Below, in pieces: positions 1 through 8,890 of a stretch of DNA of 64,000 bases. Made by a program: the position numbers and the translations under genes. The DNA is from JACVRM01 sp963809765 (GTDB lineage Bacteria; Actinomycetota; Thermoleophilia; Gaiellales; Gaiellaceae). Location: positions 1,364,001 to 1,428,000 of the forward strand of contig CAWEKT010000003.1 in NCBI GenBank assembly GCA_963809765.1, read 5' to 3'. The stretch's first letter is position 1. Each line of letters opens with the position of its first letter. Under the pieces are notes generated by a model. That model saw only the letters and a program-made list of their open reading frames with translations, did no database searches and was not told the origin of the DNA.

Positions 1-682
1 GATCCAGGAGGAGTTCTTCCACACCTTCAACACGCTCTACGAGGCCGGCCGCCAGATCGTGATCTCGTCCGACCGGCCGCCCCGCGAGCTGTCCACCCTC
101 GAGCACCGCCTGCGCTCGCGCTTCGAGTGGGGGCTGATCACCGACATCCAGCCGCCCGACCTCGAGACGCGCATCGCCATCCTGCGCAAGAAGGTCAAGA
201 CGGAGAGCATCCACATACCCGACCCGCAGCTCCTGACCTTCATCGCCGGGCGCGTGTCGACGAACATCCGTGAGCTCGAGGGCGCGCTGACCCGCGTCGT
301 CGCCTTCGCCTCGCTCACCGGGAGACCGATGACCGTCGAGCTCGCCCAGGACGTGCTCCGCGACGTGTTCCCCGGCGGCGACGCGCCAGAGGTGTCGATC
401 GAGCGCATCCAGACGACGGTGTCCGAGCGCTTCGGGATCTCCACGGACGAGCTCTGCGGCGACAAGCGCTCGCAGAACATCGTCTACCCGCGACAGGTCG
501 CGATGTACCTCTCACGCGAGCTGACGGACTCCTCGCTGCCGAAGATCGGGCGCGAGTTCGGCGGGCGCGACCACACGACCGTGATCCACGCCACCTCGAA
601 GATCGCGCGCCTGATTCGCGAGGACCGCTCTGTGTACAACCTCGTGCAAGAACTGACCGCGCGCATCAAGCAGGTGCGCTGA
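1..682 (+). CDS. dnaA: Chromosomal replication initiator DnaA, 3' part
   Basis: DnaA binds DnaA boxes and melts the replication origin. The reading frame is open from base 2, so the gene starts left of the window. The visible 226 residues begin inside the AAA+ ATPase domain (VISSDRPP, the sensor I region) and run through the helical lid (STNIRELEGALTRV) into the C-terminal DNA-binding domain, with the signature GGRDHTTVIHA near the end. The stop is a TGA at 680-682. dnaN follows after 164 bases in the same direction, the usual bacterial order. No frame change is seen in the visible part. Family assignment is certain; only the N-terminus is missing. Confidence 0.97.
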   Translation, partial: IQEEFFHTFNTLYEAGRQIVISSDRPPRELSTLEHRLRSRFEWGLITDIQPPDLETRIAILRKKVKTESIHIPDPQLLTFIAGRVSTNIRELEGALTRVVAFASLTGRPMTVELAQDVLRDVFPGGDAPEVSIERIQTTVSERFGISTDELCGDKRSQNIVYPRQVAMYLSRELTDSSLPKIGREFGGRDHTTVIHATSKIARLIREDRSVYNLVQELTARIKQVR

Positions 683-817
683 AACTGTGGACGGCCGGCT
701 GACCTGCTCGATCGCCTGTCGACGAACCCGCGTCGTCCCCAGCGCGCCTCCACAGCCCGAACCCGCATGGCTGAGCGGCGGGTGGCCGTCTTCCCCGACG
801 TCCACACTCCCTAGGTC

Positions 818-823
818 TACGAT
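818..823 (+). promoter_or_regulatory. Possible -10 element of dnaN (TACGAT)
   Basis: The 164-base dnaA-dnaN gap contains TACGAT (TANNNT) 23 bases before the dnaN ATG. No good -35 is visible. The gap also has two weak partial DnaA-box matches (TGTGGA at 686-691 and TCCACA at 747-752) but no convincing box cluster. Confidence 0.35.
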
Positions 824-846
824 CATTCTTTCTTACTGACTTCTTC

Positions 847-1998
847 ATGGACATAGAAGCACCGACAGAGACAGAGACGGCCGTCGGCACAGGCGTGCGG
901 CTGACCTGCGAGCGGGACGAGCTCGTTCGCCGGCTGGCGATCGTCTCCCGCGGGCTCTCGGCGCGCACCACCGTGCAGATCCTCTCGGGGATCCTGCTGG
1001 ACGCCGCCGAGGGACGGCTGACGCTGGCGGCGACCGACATGGAGCTCTCGCTGCGCTCGACGTTCGAGGCCGAGATCGAGACGCCGGGTCGCGTCGTCGT
1101 GCCCGGCCGGCTGCTCGTCGACATCGCGCGGCTGCTGCCCGCCAGCGAGGTCGTGCTGGCGCACCGGCCCGAGGAGGGGATCGTGGAGGTGTCGGCCGGC
1201 AACGCGAACTACCGCCTGCACACCCTGAGCGCGGAGGACTTCCCGCGGCTCCCCGAGGCCGACCCCTCGTCGCTGGTCGCGGTCGACGCCGAAGCGGTCG
1301 TCTCCACCGCCGCGCGGGTCGGTCGCGCCGCCTCGCGCGACGAGTCGCGCCCGGTGCTGACCGGCATCCTCGTCCGCTTCGAGAACGGCAAGCTCGTCAT
1401 GGCCGCGACCGACTCGTACCGCCTGTCGGTCAAGGAGACGCCGCTGGAGGGTGAGGCGCCGAGTCTCGAGGCGATCATTCCTGCGCGCGCGCTCGCCGAG
1501 GTGACACGCATCGCCGGGAGTGCGGAGCGGCTCGAGCTCGGCGTCTACGAGAACCAGCTCGTGTTCTCGCTGCCCGACGCAGGGGCGCTGCTCACCACGC
1601 GCCGGATCGACGGCCAGTTCCCCAACTACCAGCAGCTGCTCCCGGAGGCGTTCGAGCATCAGCTGACCCTGCCGCGCGAGGAGTTCCTCGAGATCGTCCG
1701 CCGGGTCGCGGTCGTGTCGCAGCGCAACTCGCCGCTGCGGCTGCGCTTTGCCGAGGGCGAGCTGACCGTCTCTGCGCGCACGCCGGATGTCGGCGAGGCG
1801 AGCGAGGCGATGCCGGTGGGGTTCGACGGCGAGCCGCTCGAGATCGGGTTCAACCCCGACTTCCTGCGTGAAGGGATCGAGTCCGTGGACAACGACGAGA
1901 TCGTCCTGAAGCTGATCAGCCCGCTGCGCCCGGGCCTGTTGCAGGCGCCTGACGAGGACTTCTGGTACCTGATCATGCCGATCAGGCTTGCCGGCTGA
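847..1998 (+). CDS. dnaN: DNA polymerase III sliding clamp, beta subunit
   Basis: The beta clamp encircles DNA and tethers the replicative polymerase; it also docks other repair and replication proteins. The 383-residue product has the usual length and three clamp repeats (about residues 20-135, 136-260 and 261-383), and ends in the typical LIMPIRL-type tail (YLIMPIRLAG), which sits near the protein-binding pocket. Start chosen at the ATG at 847; the first ~16 residues (acidic, EAPTETETA) are an extension relative to many homologues, so the valine at 892-900 region cannot be excluded as a later start. The gene sits between dnaA and recF. Frame is intact. Confidence 0.97.
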   Translation: MDIEAPTETETAVGTGVRLTCERDELVRRLAIVSRGLSARTTVQILSGILLDAAEGRLTLAATDMELSLRSTFEAEIETPGRVVVPGRLLVDIARLLPASEVVLAHRPEEGIVEVSAGNANYRLHTLSAEDFPRLPEADPSSLVAVDAEAVVSTAARVGRAASRDESRPVLTGILVRFENGKLVMAATDSYRLSVKETPLEGEAPSLEAIIPARALAEVTRIAGSAERLELGVYENQLVFSLPDAGALLTTRRIDGQFPNYQQLLPEAFEHQLTLPREEFLEIVRRVAVVSQRNSPLRLRFAEGELTVSARTPDVGEASEAMPVGFDGEPLEIGFNPDFLREGIESVDNDEIVLKLISPLRPGLLQAPDEDFWYLIMPIRLAG

Positions 1999-2115
1999 CC
2001 ACCCGCCGCGACGCCCCGCGTCGTGAGCTCACTCGCACAGGAGGGACTCCGCCTTCGCCACGACGAGCGCGGCGGCCGCGCCGGCGCGGCGCATGCGCAG
2101 CGCCGGGCTGAGGCG

Positions 2116-3184
2116 ATGATCGTCGAGCACCTGGCGCTCCGGCACTACCGCTCGTACGAGCGGCTCGAGCTCGACCTCGAGCCGGGCACGGTGCTGGTCG
2201 TCGGGGAGAACGGAGCAGGCAAGACGAATCTGCTGGAGGCGCTCCACGTTGGCACGCAGGGCTTCTCACCACGCACGCGCGTCGACGGCCAGCTCGTCCG
2301 CTTCGAGGCGGATGCGGCGAGAGTCGCCGTGACCGGCCGGGAGGCAGGCGTGCCCGTCCAGGTCGAGGTGACCGTGGGGCGCCGCGAGGGCAAGCGCGTG
2401 CGCGTGAACGGCGCCGCGACCCAGAGCGCCGACGAGCTTCGCCAGCGGCTCGTGACGCTGGTGTTCACGCCCGACCGGCTGGCGGTGGTCAAGGGCGGGC
2501 CGGCCGTCCGGCGCGCGTACTTCGACCGCACGCTCGGCCGGCTGCTGCCCGCTCGGGCCGGCGTGCCGGGGCGGTACGCCGCCGCCGTCTCCCACCGCAA
2601 CGCGGCTCTGCGTCGGGCCGCCGCCGGCCACGGGCCAGAAGAAGCGATCGCCCCCTGGACGGAACAGGTCGCCGCGCTGGGCGCAGAGCTCGTCGAGGCG
2701 CGGGCGCGCACGGTGGCGGAGCTGGCGCCGCCCTTCGCCGAGGCGGCGGCGGAGCTCGGTCTCGACGAGGCGCAGGTCGCCTACGACGCGGAGCCGCCCA
2801 CGACGGAGCAGCTCGACGCCCAGCTCGCGCGTGATCTCGAGCGGGGCTGGACGGGGGCGGGACCCCACCTGGACGATGTCGGGCTGACGGCGCGGCGGAC
2901 GCGACCTGCGCCTGTACGGCTCGCAGGGCGAGCAGCGGCTGACCGTCCTGTCGCTGCTGCTCGCCGAGGCAGAGCTGCTCAGGGAGCGCGATCGCCCGCC
3001 GTTGCTGCTCCTGGACGACGTCCTGTCCGAGCTCGACACCGGCCGCCGGCGTGCGCTCGCCGCCCGGGTGGAGCGCGGAGGGCAGACCGTGATCACGGCG
3101 ACTGCGGAGAAGGCACTTCCGGCCGCCGCAGTGCAGGTCGTCGAGGTAGAGCCCGGCCGCGCGCTGGCGAGAGGGCCGGGGTGA
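2116..3184 (+). CDS. recF: DNA recombination/repair protein RecF (frame broken once)
   Basis: RecF is an SMC-like ATPase that helps load RecA at gaps. From ATG 2116 the product starts MIVEHLALRHYRSYERL and has the Walker A motif GENGAGKTN at about residues 34-42. The first frame holds to GPHLDDVGLTA (about 2890); the remainder (GGRDLRLYGSQGEQR, then the Walker B/D-loop LLLLDDVLSELD) is one base out of phase and ends at 3184. Removing one base near 2891 restores a 355-residue protein of normal length. A continuous frame from 2023 to 3645 is an artefact joining the RecF N-terminus to the next gene. RecF is not expected to be dead here, so an assembly error is the likely cause. Confidence 0.9.
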
Positions 3185-3645
3185 AGCGGATCGGGGACGA
3201 CGTCGAGCGCGAGCTGGCGCGCTTCCCCGTCGCCGCCGGCATGGCGGCGATCGTGGCGGCCTGGCCGGCCGCTGTGGGGCCGGCGATCGCGCGCAACTCC
3301 TGTCCGGCGCGACTGGCCCGCGACGGCACGCTCCACGTCGCGACGAGCTCGTCGACGTGGGCGTTCGAGCTGACGCAGCTGAGCGCGGACATCCTCGAAC
3401 GCCTCCGGGCCGCGCTGCCGCCGGAGCATGTGCCGCGGGGTGTGCGCTGGGCCCCGGGCCGCCTGCCGGAGGCGCCCGCCGACGAGCCCGGGGAGTCCGG
3501 TCCGCCGCCCGCCGAGCCTGATGCCGAGGCCCTGGCCGAGGGCGCCAGATTGGCCGCGCCGATCGGGGACGAATCGTTACGATCTCTTGTCGCTCGAGCG
3601 GCTGCGGCAAGCCTCTCGCGGGAGCCTTCCGACCGCTTGCTCTGA
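3181..3645 (+). CDS. DUF721 family protein
   Basis: The GTG at 3181 overlaps the recF stop (GTGA), giving a 154-residue protein starting VKRIGDDVERELARF. The N-terminal ~95 residues match the DUF721 layout: a helix, the segment WPAAVGPAIARNS, then short strands (LHVATSSSTWAFELT) and a helix. The C-terminal third is proline- and acid-rich. DUF721 genes regularly sit between recF and gyrB in actinobacteria. The function is not established; a nucleic-acid-related role has been suggested from gene context only. Frame is intact within this gene. Confidence 0.85.
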   Translation: MKRIGDDVERELARFPVAAGMAAIVAAWPAAVGPAIARNSCPARLARDGTLHVATSSSTWAFELTQLSADILERLRAALPPEHVPRGVRWAPGRLPEAPADEPGESGPPPAEPDAEALAEGARLAAPIGDESLRSLVARAAAASLSREPSDRLL

Positions 3646-3690
3646 TAGACTGTCCAGGGCCTGCAAATGCGGCAAATGCAGGCATTTTTT
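3646..3690 (+). promoter_or_regulatory. gyrB leader: TANNNT box plus terminator-like hairpin
   Basis: TAGACT at 3646-3651 is a possible -10 box overlapping the end of the DUF721 gene. The hairpin GCCTGC (3659-3664) / GCAGGC (3678-3683), with a 13-base loop, is followed at once by ATTTTTT (3684-3690) and then the gyrB ATG at 3691. A transcript starting about 7 bases after the box would begin at the hairpin. It could act as an intrinsic terminator or as a leader structure; the sequence alone does not decide. Confidence 0.5.
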
Positions 3691-6077
3691 ATGGCTGAGA
3701 CGCAGTACACCGCCAAAGACATCACCGTTCTCGAGGGCCTCGAGCCGGTCCGTCTGCGCCCGGGCATGTACATCGGCTCGACGGGCTCCCGCGGCCTCCA
3801 CCACCTCATCTACGAGGTGGTCGACAACGCCGTCGACGAGGCGCTGGCCGGCCGCAACGACATGGTCGAGGTCACGCTCCATCCCGACAGCTCGGTGACG
3901 GTCAAGGACGCGGGCGCCGGGATCCCCGTCGACGTCATTCCCGAGCAGGGGCTGCCCGCCCTCACCGTCGTCCTGACGAAGCTGCACGCCGGCGGCAAGT
4001 TCGGCGGCGACGGCTACAAGGTCTCCGGCGGCCTCCACGGTGTGGGCGTCTCGGTCGTCAACGCGCTCTCCGAGTGGCTCGTGGCCGAGGTGCACCGCGA
4101 CGGCAAGGTCTACCGGCAGGAGTTCGCCCGCGGCGAGCCGACCGGCGACATGACCATGGTCGGGCCGGCCACGGACACTGGCACGATCATCTCCTTCCTC
4201 CCCGACGCGGAGGTCTTCGAGGAGATCGAGTGGTTGCGAGACACGCTCGTCCAGCGGCTGCGCGAGACCGCCTTCCTGACGAAGGGGCTGCGCATCGTGC
4301 TGGTGGACGAGCGCGAGGGCGAGCAGCGCGACGAGTTCTACGCCGAGGGCGGCATCCGCGACTTCGTCGCCTACGTAAACGGGGCCAAGGATCCGGTGCA
4401 CAAGCGTGTCGTCTTCTTCGAGAGCGCGAGCGAGGAAGGCAACGTCGAGGTCGCCATGCAGTGGAACTCCTCGTACGTCGAGTCCGTCTTCTCGTTCGCG
4501 AACAACATCAACACGCACGAGGGCGGCGCCCACCTGACCGGGTTCAAGAGCGCCCTGACCGCGACGCTGAACCGCTACGCGCGCGACAAGGCGCTGCTGA
4601 AGGAGAAGGAGGACAACCTCGAGGGCGAGGACGTGCGCGAGGGGCTCGCAGCCATCATCTCGGTCAAGCTGCGCGAGCCGCAGTTCGAGGGCCAGACGAA
4701 GACGAAGCTCGGCAACCCCTGGGTGGAGGGCCTCGTCAAGCAGACCGTCAACGCGCGACTCGCCGAGTTCCTCGAGGAGAACCCGCAGGACGCGAAGCAG
4801 ATCATCACCAAGGCCGTGGCCGCGCGGAACGCGCGCCAGGCAGCCCGCAAGGCGCGGGAGCTGACGCGCCGCAAGTCGGCGCTCGACGGCGCCTCGCTGC
4901 CCGGCAAGCTCGCCGACTGCGAGCTGAGCGATCCCGAGTCGGCCGAGCTCTTCCTGGTCGAGGGCAAGTCCGCCGGCGGCTCGGCCGTCGATGCGCGCAA
5001 CCGGCTCTTCCAGGCGATCCTGCCGCTGCGCGGCAAGGTCATCAACGCCGAGAAGAACCGGATCAACAAGGTGCTCTCGAACGAGGAGATCCAGGCGATC
5101 ATCACCGCGATCGGCACCGGGATCGCCGACGAGTTCGACATCTCGAAGCTGCGCTACAACCGCGTGATCGTGATGACCGACGCGGACGTGGACGGCTCTC
5201 ACATCCGCACGCTGATCCTCACGTTCCTCTACCGGCAGATGCCGGAGCTCGTCGAGCGCGGCCACGTCTACATCGCCGTCCCGCCGCTCTACCGGGTCAA
5301 GGTTCGAAACCAGGAGCTCTACATCGAGAAGGAGTCGCAGCTCGAGGACCTGCTCGCGCGCGAGGTGATCAAGGACATGGACGTCACCGACCGCGAATCC
5401 GACACGCAGAAGTTCACCGAGGCGCGCTACGGCCGCTTCGTCCGCTCGCTGCACGAGTTCGACGGCTGGGCCTCGCGCCTGCGCAGCGACTTCGGCGCCG
5501 GCCCGGCCAACTTCGTCATCGCCCATCGGCTGGTCGAGACGGACGCCGCGGTGCTCGGCGATCTCGAGGGCGCGCTCGCCGGGATCGGCGGCAACGGGCA
5601 CGAGATCTCGGTGATCGAGGAACGGCCGGAGGGTGTCCGCCTCAAGGTCGTGGAGCGAGAGACGAGCGCGGCCACACACGTGGTCGTGCCGGCCGAGCTG
5701 CTCGCCTCGCCGGTGTACCACGCGCTGCGCAAGGCATACGGCGCGCCTGCGCGACATCGTGGGGCCGCCGCCGTTCGACGTCGCCATCGGCAAGAAGACG
5801 CGTCACGCCGAGACGTACGAGGAGCTGCGCTGCCGCCGTGGTCGAGCTCGCGAAGGAGTCGATCACGCTCAACCGCTTCAAGGGGCTCGGCGAGATGGAC
5901 GCCCAGGAGCTCGCCGACACGACCATGGACCCCGCGAATCGCATGCTCGTCCGCGTCGACGTCGACGACGCTGCCGCAGCCGACCGCCTCTTCTCGATGC
6001 TGATGGGCGACCAGGTCGAGCCGCGACGGGAGTTCATCGAGCAGAACGCGAAGGACGTCCGCTTCCTTGACGTGTAG
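3691..6077 (+). CDS. gyrB: DNA gyrase subunit B (frame broken twice)
   Basis: GyrB supplies the ATPase and TOPRIM domains of gyrase, which introduces negative supercoils. Start placed at ATG 3691 (MAETQYTAKDITVLEGLEPV); two upstream in-frame ATGs (3667, 3676) lie inside the hairpin leader. The GHKL ATPase domain shows VVDNAVDEAL and GGLHGVGVSVVNALS; TOPRIM shows EGKSAGGSA and the metal-binding DADVDGSHI. A stretch of about 150 residues (roughly 5300-5740) separates TOPRIM from the C-terminal tail, resembling the E. coli-type GyrB insertion. Frame changes occur near 5745 (after LRKAYG) and near 5831 (after YEELR); correction gives ~794 residues ending in KDVRFLDV. gyrA follows after 12 bases. 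Confidence 0.93.
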
Positions 6078-6089
6078 GCGGCGGCGGCG

Positions 6090-8696
6090 ATGACCAGCAT
6101 GGAACCGCTGAACCCGGGGCGGATCGAGCCGCGCGAGCTCGAGCAGGAGATGCGCTCGAGCTTCCTCGACTACGCGATGAGCGTGATCGTGTCGCGCGCG
6201 CTTCCCGACGTGCGCGACGGCCTCAAGCCCGTGCACCGGCGGATCCTGTTCGCCATGCACGAGGCGGGCCTGCAGCCGAACCGGCCGCGCCTGAAGTGCG
6301 CGCGCGTCGTCGGCGACGTGATGGGCTCCTACCACCCGCACGGCGACGTGGCGATCTACGACACGCTCGTCCGCATGGCGCAGCCCTTCTCGCTGCGCTA
6401 CCCGCTGGTCGACGGGCAGGGCAACTTCGGCAACATCGACGGCTACCCGGCAGCCGCGATGCGCTACACCGAATGCCGGCTCGCGCGGCTCGCGACGGAG
6501 CTGCTCCGCGACATCGACGCGGACACGGTCGACTACAAGCCGAACTACGACGAGTCGCGGCGCGAGCCCGAGGTGCTGCCCGCGCGGTTCCCCAACCTGC
6601 TCGTCAACGGCTCGTCCGGCATCGCCGTCGGGATGGCGACGAACATTCCGCCGCACCACCTCGGCGAGGTCACCGACGCGCTGGTCGCGATGATCGACGA
6701 GCCGTCGATCGACATCGACCGGCTGATGAAGTTCGTCAAGGGGCCCGATTTCCCGACCGGTGGCATCATTCTCGGCCGCGACGGCATCCGTGAGGCGTAC
6801 CGCTCGGGTCGCGGCCGCATCATCATGCGCGCCCGGGCACACGCCGAGGAGCTGCGTGGCGGCCGCTCCGCGATCATCGTCACCGAGCTGCCCTACGGCG
6901 TGAAGAAGGGCGGCGACGACGGCGTCATCGCCAAGATGGCCGACCTCGTCAAGACGGGCACGATCAACGAGATCTCCAAGATCCGCGACCTCTCCGACCG
7001 GAGCGGCATGCGTGTCGTCGTCGAGCTCAAGCGCGAGGCCGTGCCGCAGGTCGTGCTGAACAAGCTCTACAAGCACACGGCGTTGCAGTCCACGTTCGGC
7101 TTCAACGCGGTTGCGCTCGTGGACGGCATCCCGCGGACGCTCGGCCTCCGCGACATGCTCCAGCACTACCTCGACTTCCAGCGCGAGGTCGTCACCCGCC
7201 GCTCCAAGTACGAGCTGCGCAAGGCCGAGGCGCGCGCGCACGTCCTGCAGGGCTACCTGATCGCGCTCGACAACCTCGACCGCGTCATCGAGCTGATCCG
7301 GGCCGCAGCCGACACCGACGAAGCGCGCCAGGGGCTGATGCAGGAGTTCGACCTGTCCGAGATCCAGGCCCAGGCGATCCTCGACCTGCGGCTGCGCGCG
7401 CTCACCGCGCTCGAGCGCAAGCGGGTCGAGGACGAGCACGGCGATCTCCGGGAGCGGATCACCGAGCTGCGGGCGATCCTCGGCGACGAGGCACGCATCG
7501 ACGGGCTGATCCGCGAGGAGCTGCTCGAGATCCGCGAGATCTACACCAAGAAGGACGACCGCCGCACCGAGATCATGGCCGCCGAGGGCGAGTTCGACCT
7601 CGAGGACCTGATCGCCGAAGAGGACATGGTCATCGCGATCACTCACTCCGGCTACATCAAGCGGCTACCGGTCGGCACCTATCGCGAGCAGCGCCGCGGC
7701 GGCATCGGCGTGATGGGCATGGACCTCAAGGACGAGGACTACATCGAGCATCTGTTCGTCGCTTCGACGCACGATTACCTGCTCTTCTTCACGACGGTCG
7801 GCAAGGTCTACCGGCTCAAGGTTCACGAGCTACCGCTCGGGTCGCGGCAGTCGAAGGGCCGCGCCATCGTCAACCTGCTGCCCTTCCGGCAGGAGGAGCA
7901 GGTCCGGGCCGTGATCGCGACGCGTGAGTTCAAGGAAGCCGAGTACCTCTTCTTCGCGACCCGCAAGGGGATCGTCAAGAAGACGAAGTTTCTCGACTAC
8001 AACACGCCGCTCAAGGCGGACGGGATCATCGCGTTGTCCATGCGCGACGACGACGACGAGCTTGTCGACGTCCGTCTCTCGACCGGCCAAGACGACATCC
8101 TCATCGTCTCGCGCAAGGGGCAGGCGATCCGCTTCCACGAGACCGCTGTGCGCTCGATGGGCCGCCCGGCGGCAGGCGTCACCGGCATGAAGCTGCGCGC
8201 CGGCGACGAGGTGATCGCCTGCGAGATCGCGCGCGACGACATGGATCTGCTGGTCGTGACGGAGAACGGCTTCGGCAAGCGCACGCTGATTCGCGACTAC
8301 CCGGTCAAGGGCCGCGGTGGCATGGGCGTGAAGACGGTGCAGCTGACCGAGATGAAGGGGCAGCTCGCCGGCGCACTCGCGGTGCGCGACGGGTACGCCG
8401 TGATGCTCATCTCCACCTACGGCACGGTCATCCGCATGCCGGTCGACGGCATCCGCCGCGTGGGCCGCGCCACCCAGGGCGTGATCGTCATGCGCCTCCG
8501 TGGCGACGACGAGCGCGTCTCAACGCTGGCTCCGGTGGTCGAGTCGGAGAGCGACGAGGAGATTGACGGTGACGGTGCCGAGGCCGGCGGGGACGGCGCC
8601 GAGATCGTCGGCGAGCTCGAGTCGCCAGAGGGCGCGGCCGACTTCGACCCGCCCGAGGCGAGCGCTGTCAACGGCGGCGCTCCCGCCGACGAATAG
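6090..8696 (+). CDS. gyrA: DNA gyrase subunit A
   Basis: GyrA carries the DNA breakage-reunion site and the DNA-wrapping C-terminal domain. The intact 868-residue product shows the winged-helix region with HPHGDVAIYD, the catalytic tyrosine in AAMRYTE (about residue 125), a coiled tower region, and six-bladed pinwheel repeats beginning with a GyrA box variant QRRGGIG (about residue 533). The last ~60 residues are acidic and low in complexity. At the position of E. coli Ser83 / M. tuberculosis Ala90 this protein has valine. The gene is co-directional with gyrB and shares its operon. Start ATG 6090 is followed by MTSMEPLNPGRIEP; the second ATG (6099) is an alternative. Confidence 0.97.
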   Translation: MTSMEPLNPGRIEPRELEQEMRSSFLDYAMSVIVSRALPDVRDGLKPVHRRILFAMHEAGLQPNRPRLKCARVVGDVMGSYHPHGDVAIYDTLVRMAQPFSLRYPLVDGQGNFGNIDGYPAAAMRYTECRLARLATELLRDIDADTVDYKPNYDESRREPEVLPARFPNLLVNGSSGIAVGMATNIPPHHLGEVTDALVAMIDEPSIDIDRLMKFVKGPDFPTGGIILGRDGIREAYRSGRGRIIMRARAHAEELRGGRSAIIVTELPYGVKKGGDDGVIAKMADLVKTGTINEISKIRDLSDRSGMRVVVELKREAVPQVVLNKLYKHTALQSTFGFNAVALVDGIPRTLGLRDMLQHYLDFQREVVTRRSKYELRKAEARAHVLQGYLIALDNLDRVIELIRAAADTDEARQGLMQEFDLSEIQAQAILDLRLRALTALERKRVEDEHGDLRERITELRAILGDEARIDGLIREELLEIREIYTKKDDRRTEIMAAEGEFDLEDLIAEEDMVIAITHSGYIKRLPVGTYREQRRGGIGVMGMDLKDEDYIEHLFVASTHDYLLFFTTVGKVYRLKVHELPLGSRQSKGRAIVNLLPFRQEEQVRAVIATREFKEAEYLFFATRKGIVKKTKFLDYNTPLKADGIIALSMRDDDDELVDVRLSTGQDDILIVSRKGQAIRFHETAVRSMGRPAAGVTGMKLRAGDEVIACEIARDDMDLLVVTENGFGKRTLIRDYPVKGRGGMGVKTVQLTEMKGQLAGALAVRDGYAVMLISTYGTVIRMPVDGIRRVGRATQGVIVMRLRGDDERVSTLAPVVESESDEEIDGDGAEAGGDGAEIVGELESPEGAADFDPPEASAVNGGAPADE

Positions 8697-8726
8697 CGCA
8701 GCCCGCTCGCAGCCGCACAGTCTCCG

Positions 8727-8850
8727 CGCGCTTTCGGCGCGAACACGTGCGTGCTTCGTCGATACCGTCCGAGCCGGGCGGGTGGTGGAGGCAGCTCTCC
8801 CCTCTGGGAGGGTGGGGTGCGTGATGCGGACACGTGTCCCGAACGGACAC
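8727..8850 (+). repeat. Two-copy convergent-intergenic element, copy A (possible small RNA gene)
   Basis: The gap between gyrA and the convergent slipin ORF matches a second site at 40702-40868. In order: a UUUCG hairpin (8727-8741, possibly the gyrA terminator), a -35-like CGAACA (8740-8745), 17 bases, TACCGT (8763-8768), then a G-rich stretch with hairpin CTCCC/GGGAG ending GGGAGGGTGGGG at 8817, then the perfect hairpin GTGTCC-CGAAC-GGACAC (8834-8850). The 55-base core 8763-8817 is identical to copy B at 45 positions by hand count. I do not recognise it as a known RNA family. Confidence 0.6.
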
Positions 8851-8890
8851 TGGCCGGAAAGGACGGAGCTCGAGAAGCTGCGGCCGCTCG

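Noticed and set aside
683..846. oriC in the dnaA-dnaN gap
   Set aside because: Only two weak 6/9 matches to DnaA boxes and no AT-rich stretch; the origin is more likely upstream of dnaA, outside the window.
2890..2895. Programmed +1 frameshifting as the cause of the frame breaks
   Set aside because: There is no common slippery sequence, breaks occur up to three times per gene at unrelated places, and some are of the opposite sign.
2023..3645. One 540-codon protein joining RecF and DUF721
   Set aside because: The middle is out of phase with RecF; the Walker B half of RecF is in another frame and the DUF721 gene has its own GTG overlapping the RecF stop. The join is an indel artefact.
3577..5793. 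Open frame of 738 codons on the minus strand across gyrB
   Set aside because: It is the antisense shadow of a conserved gene in GC-rich DNA, where minus-strand stops are rare; its translation is low-complexity Leu/Asp/Arg/Val with no family motif.
8777..8817. G-quadruplex as the main explanation of the G-rich core
   Set aside because: Runs of GGG are present, but the intervening CTCCC pairs with one of them, and G-rich runs are common at this base composition; not enough to claim.
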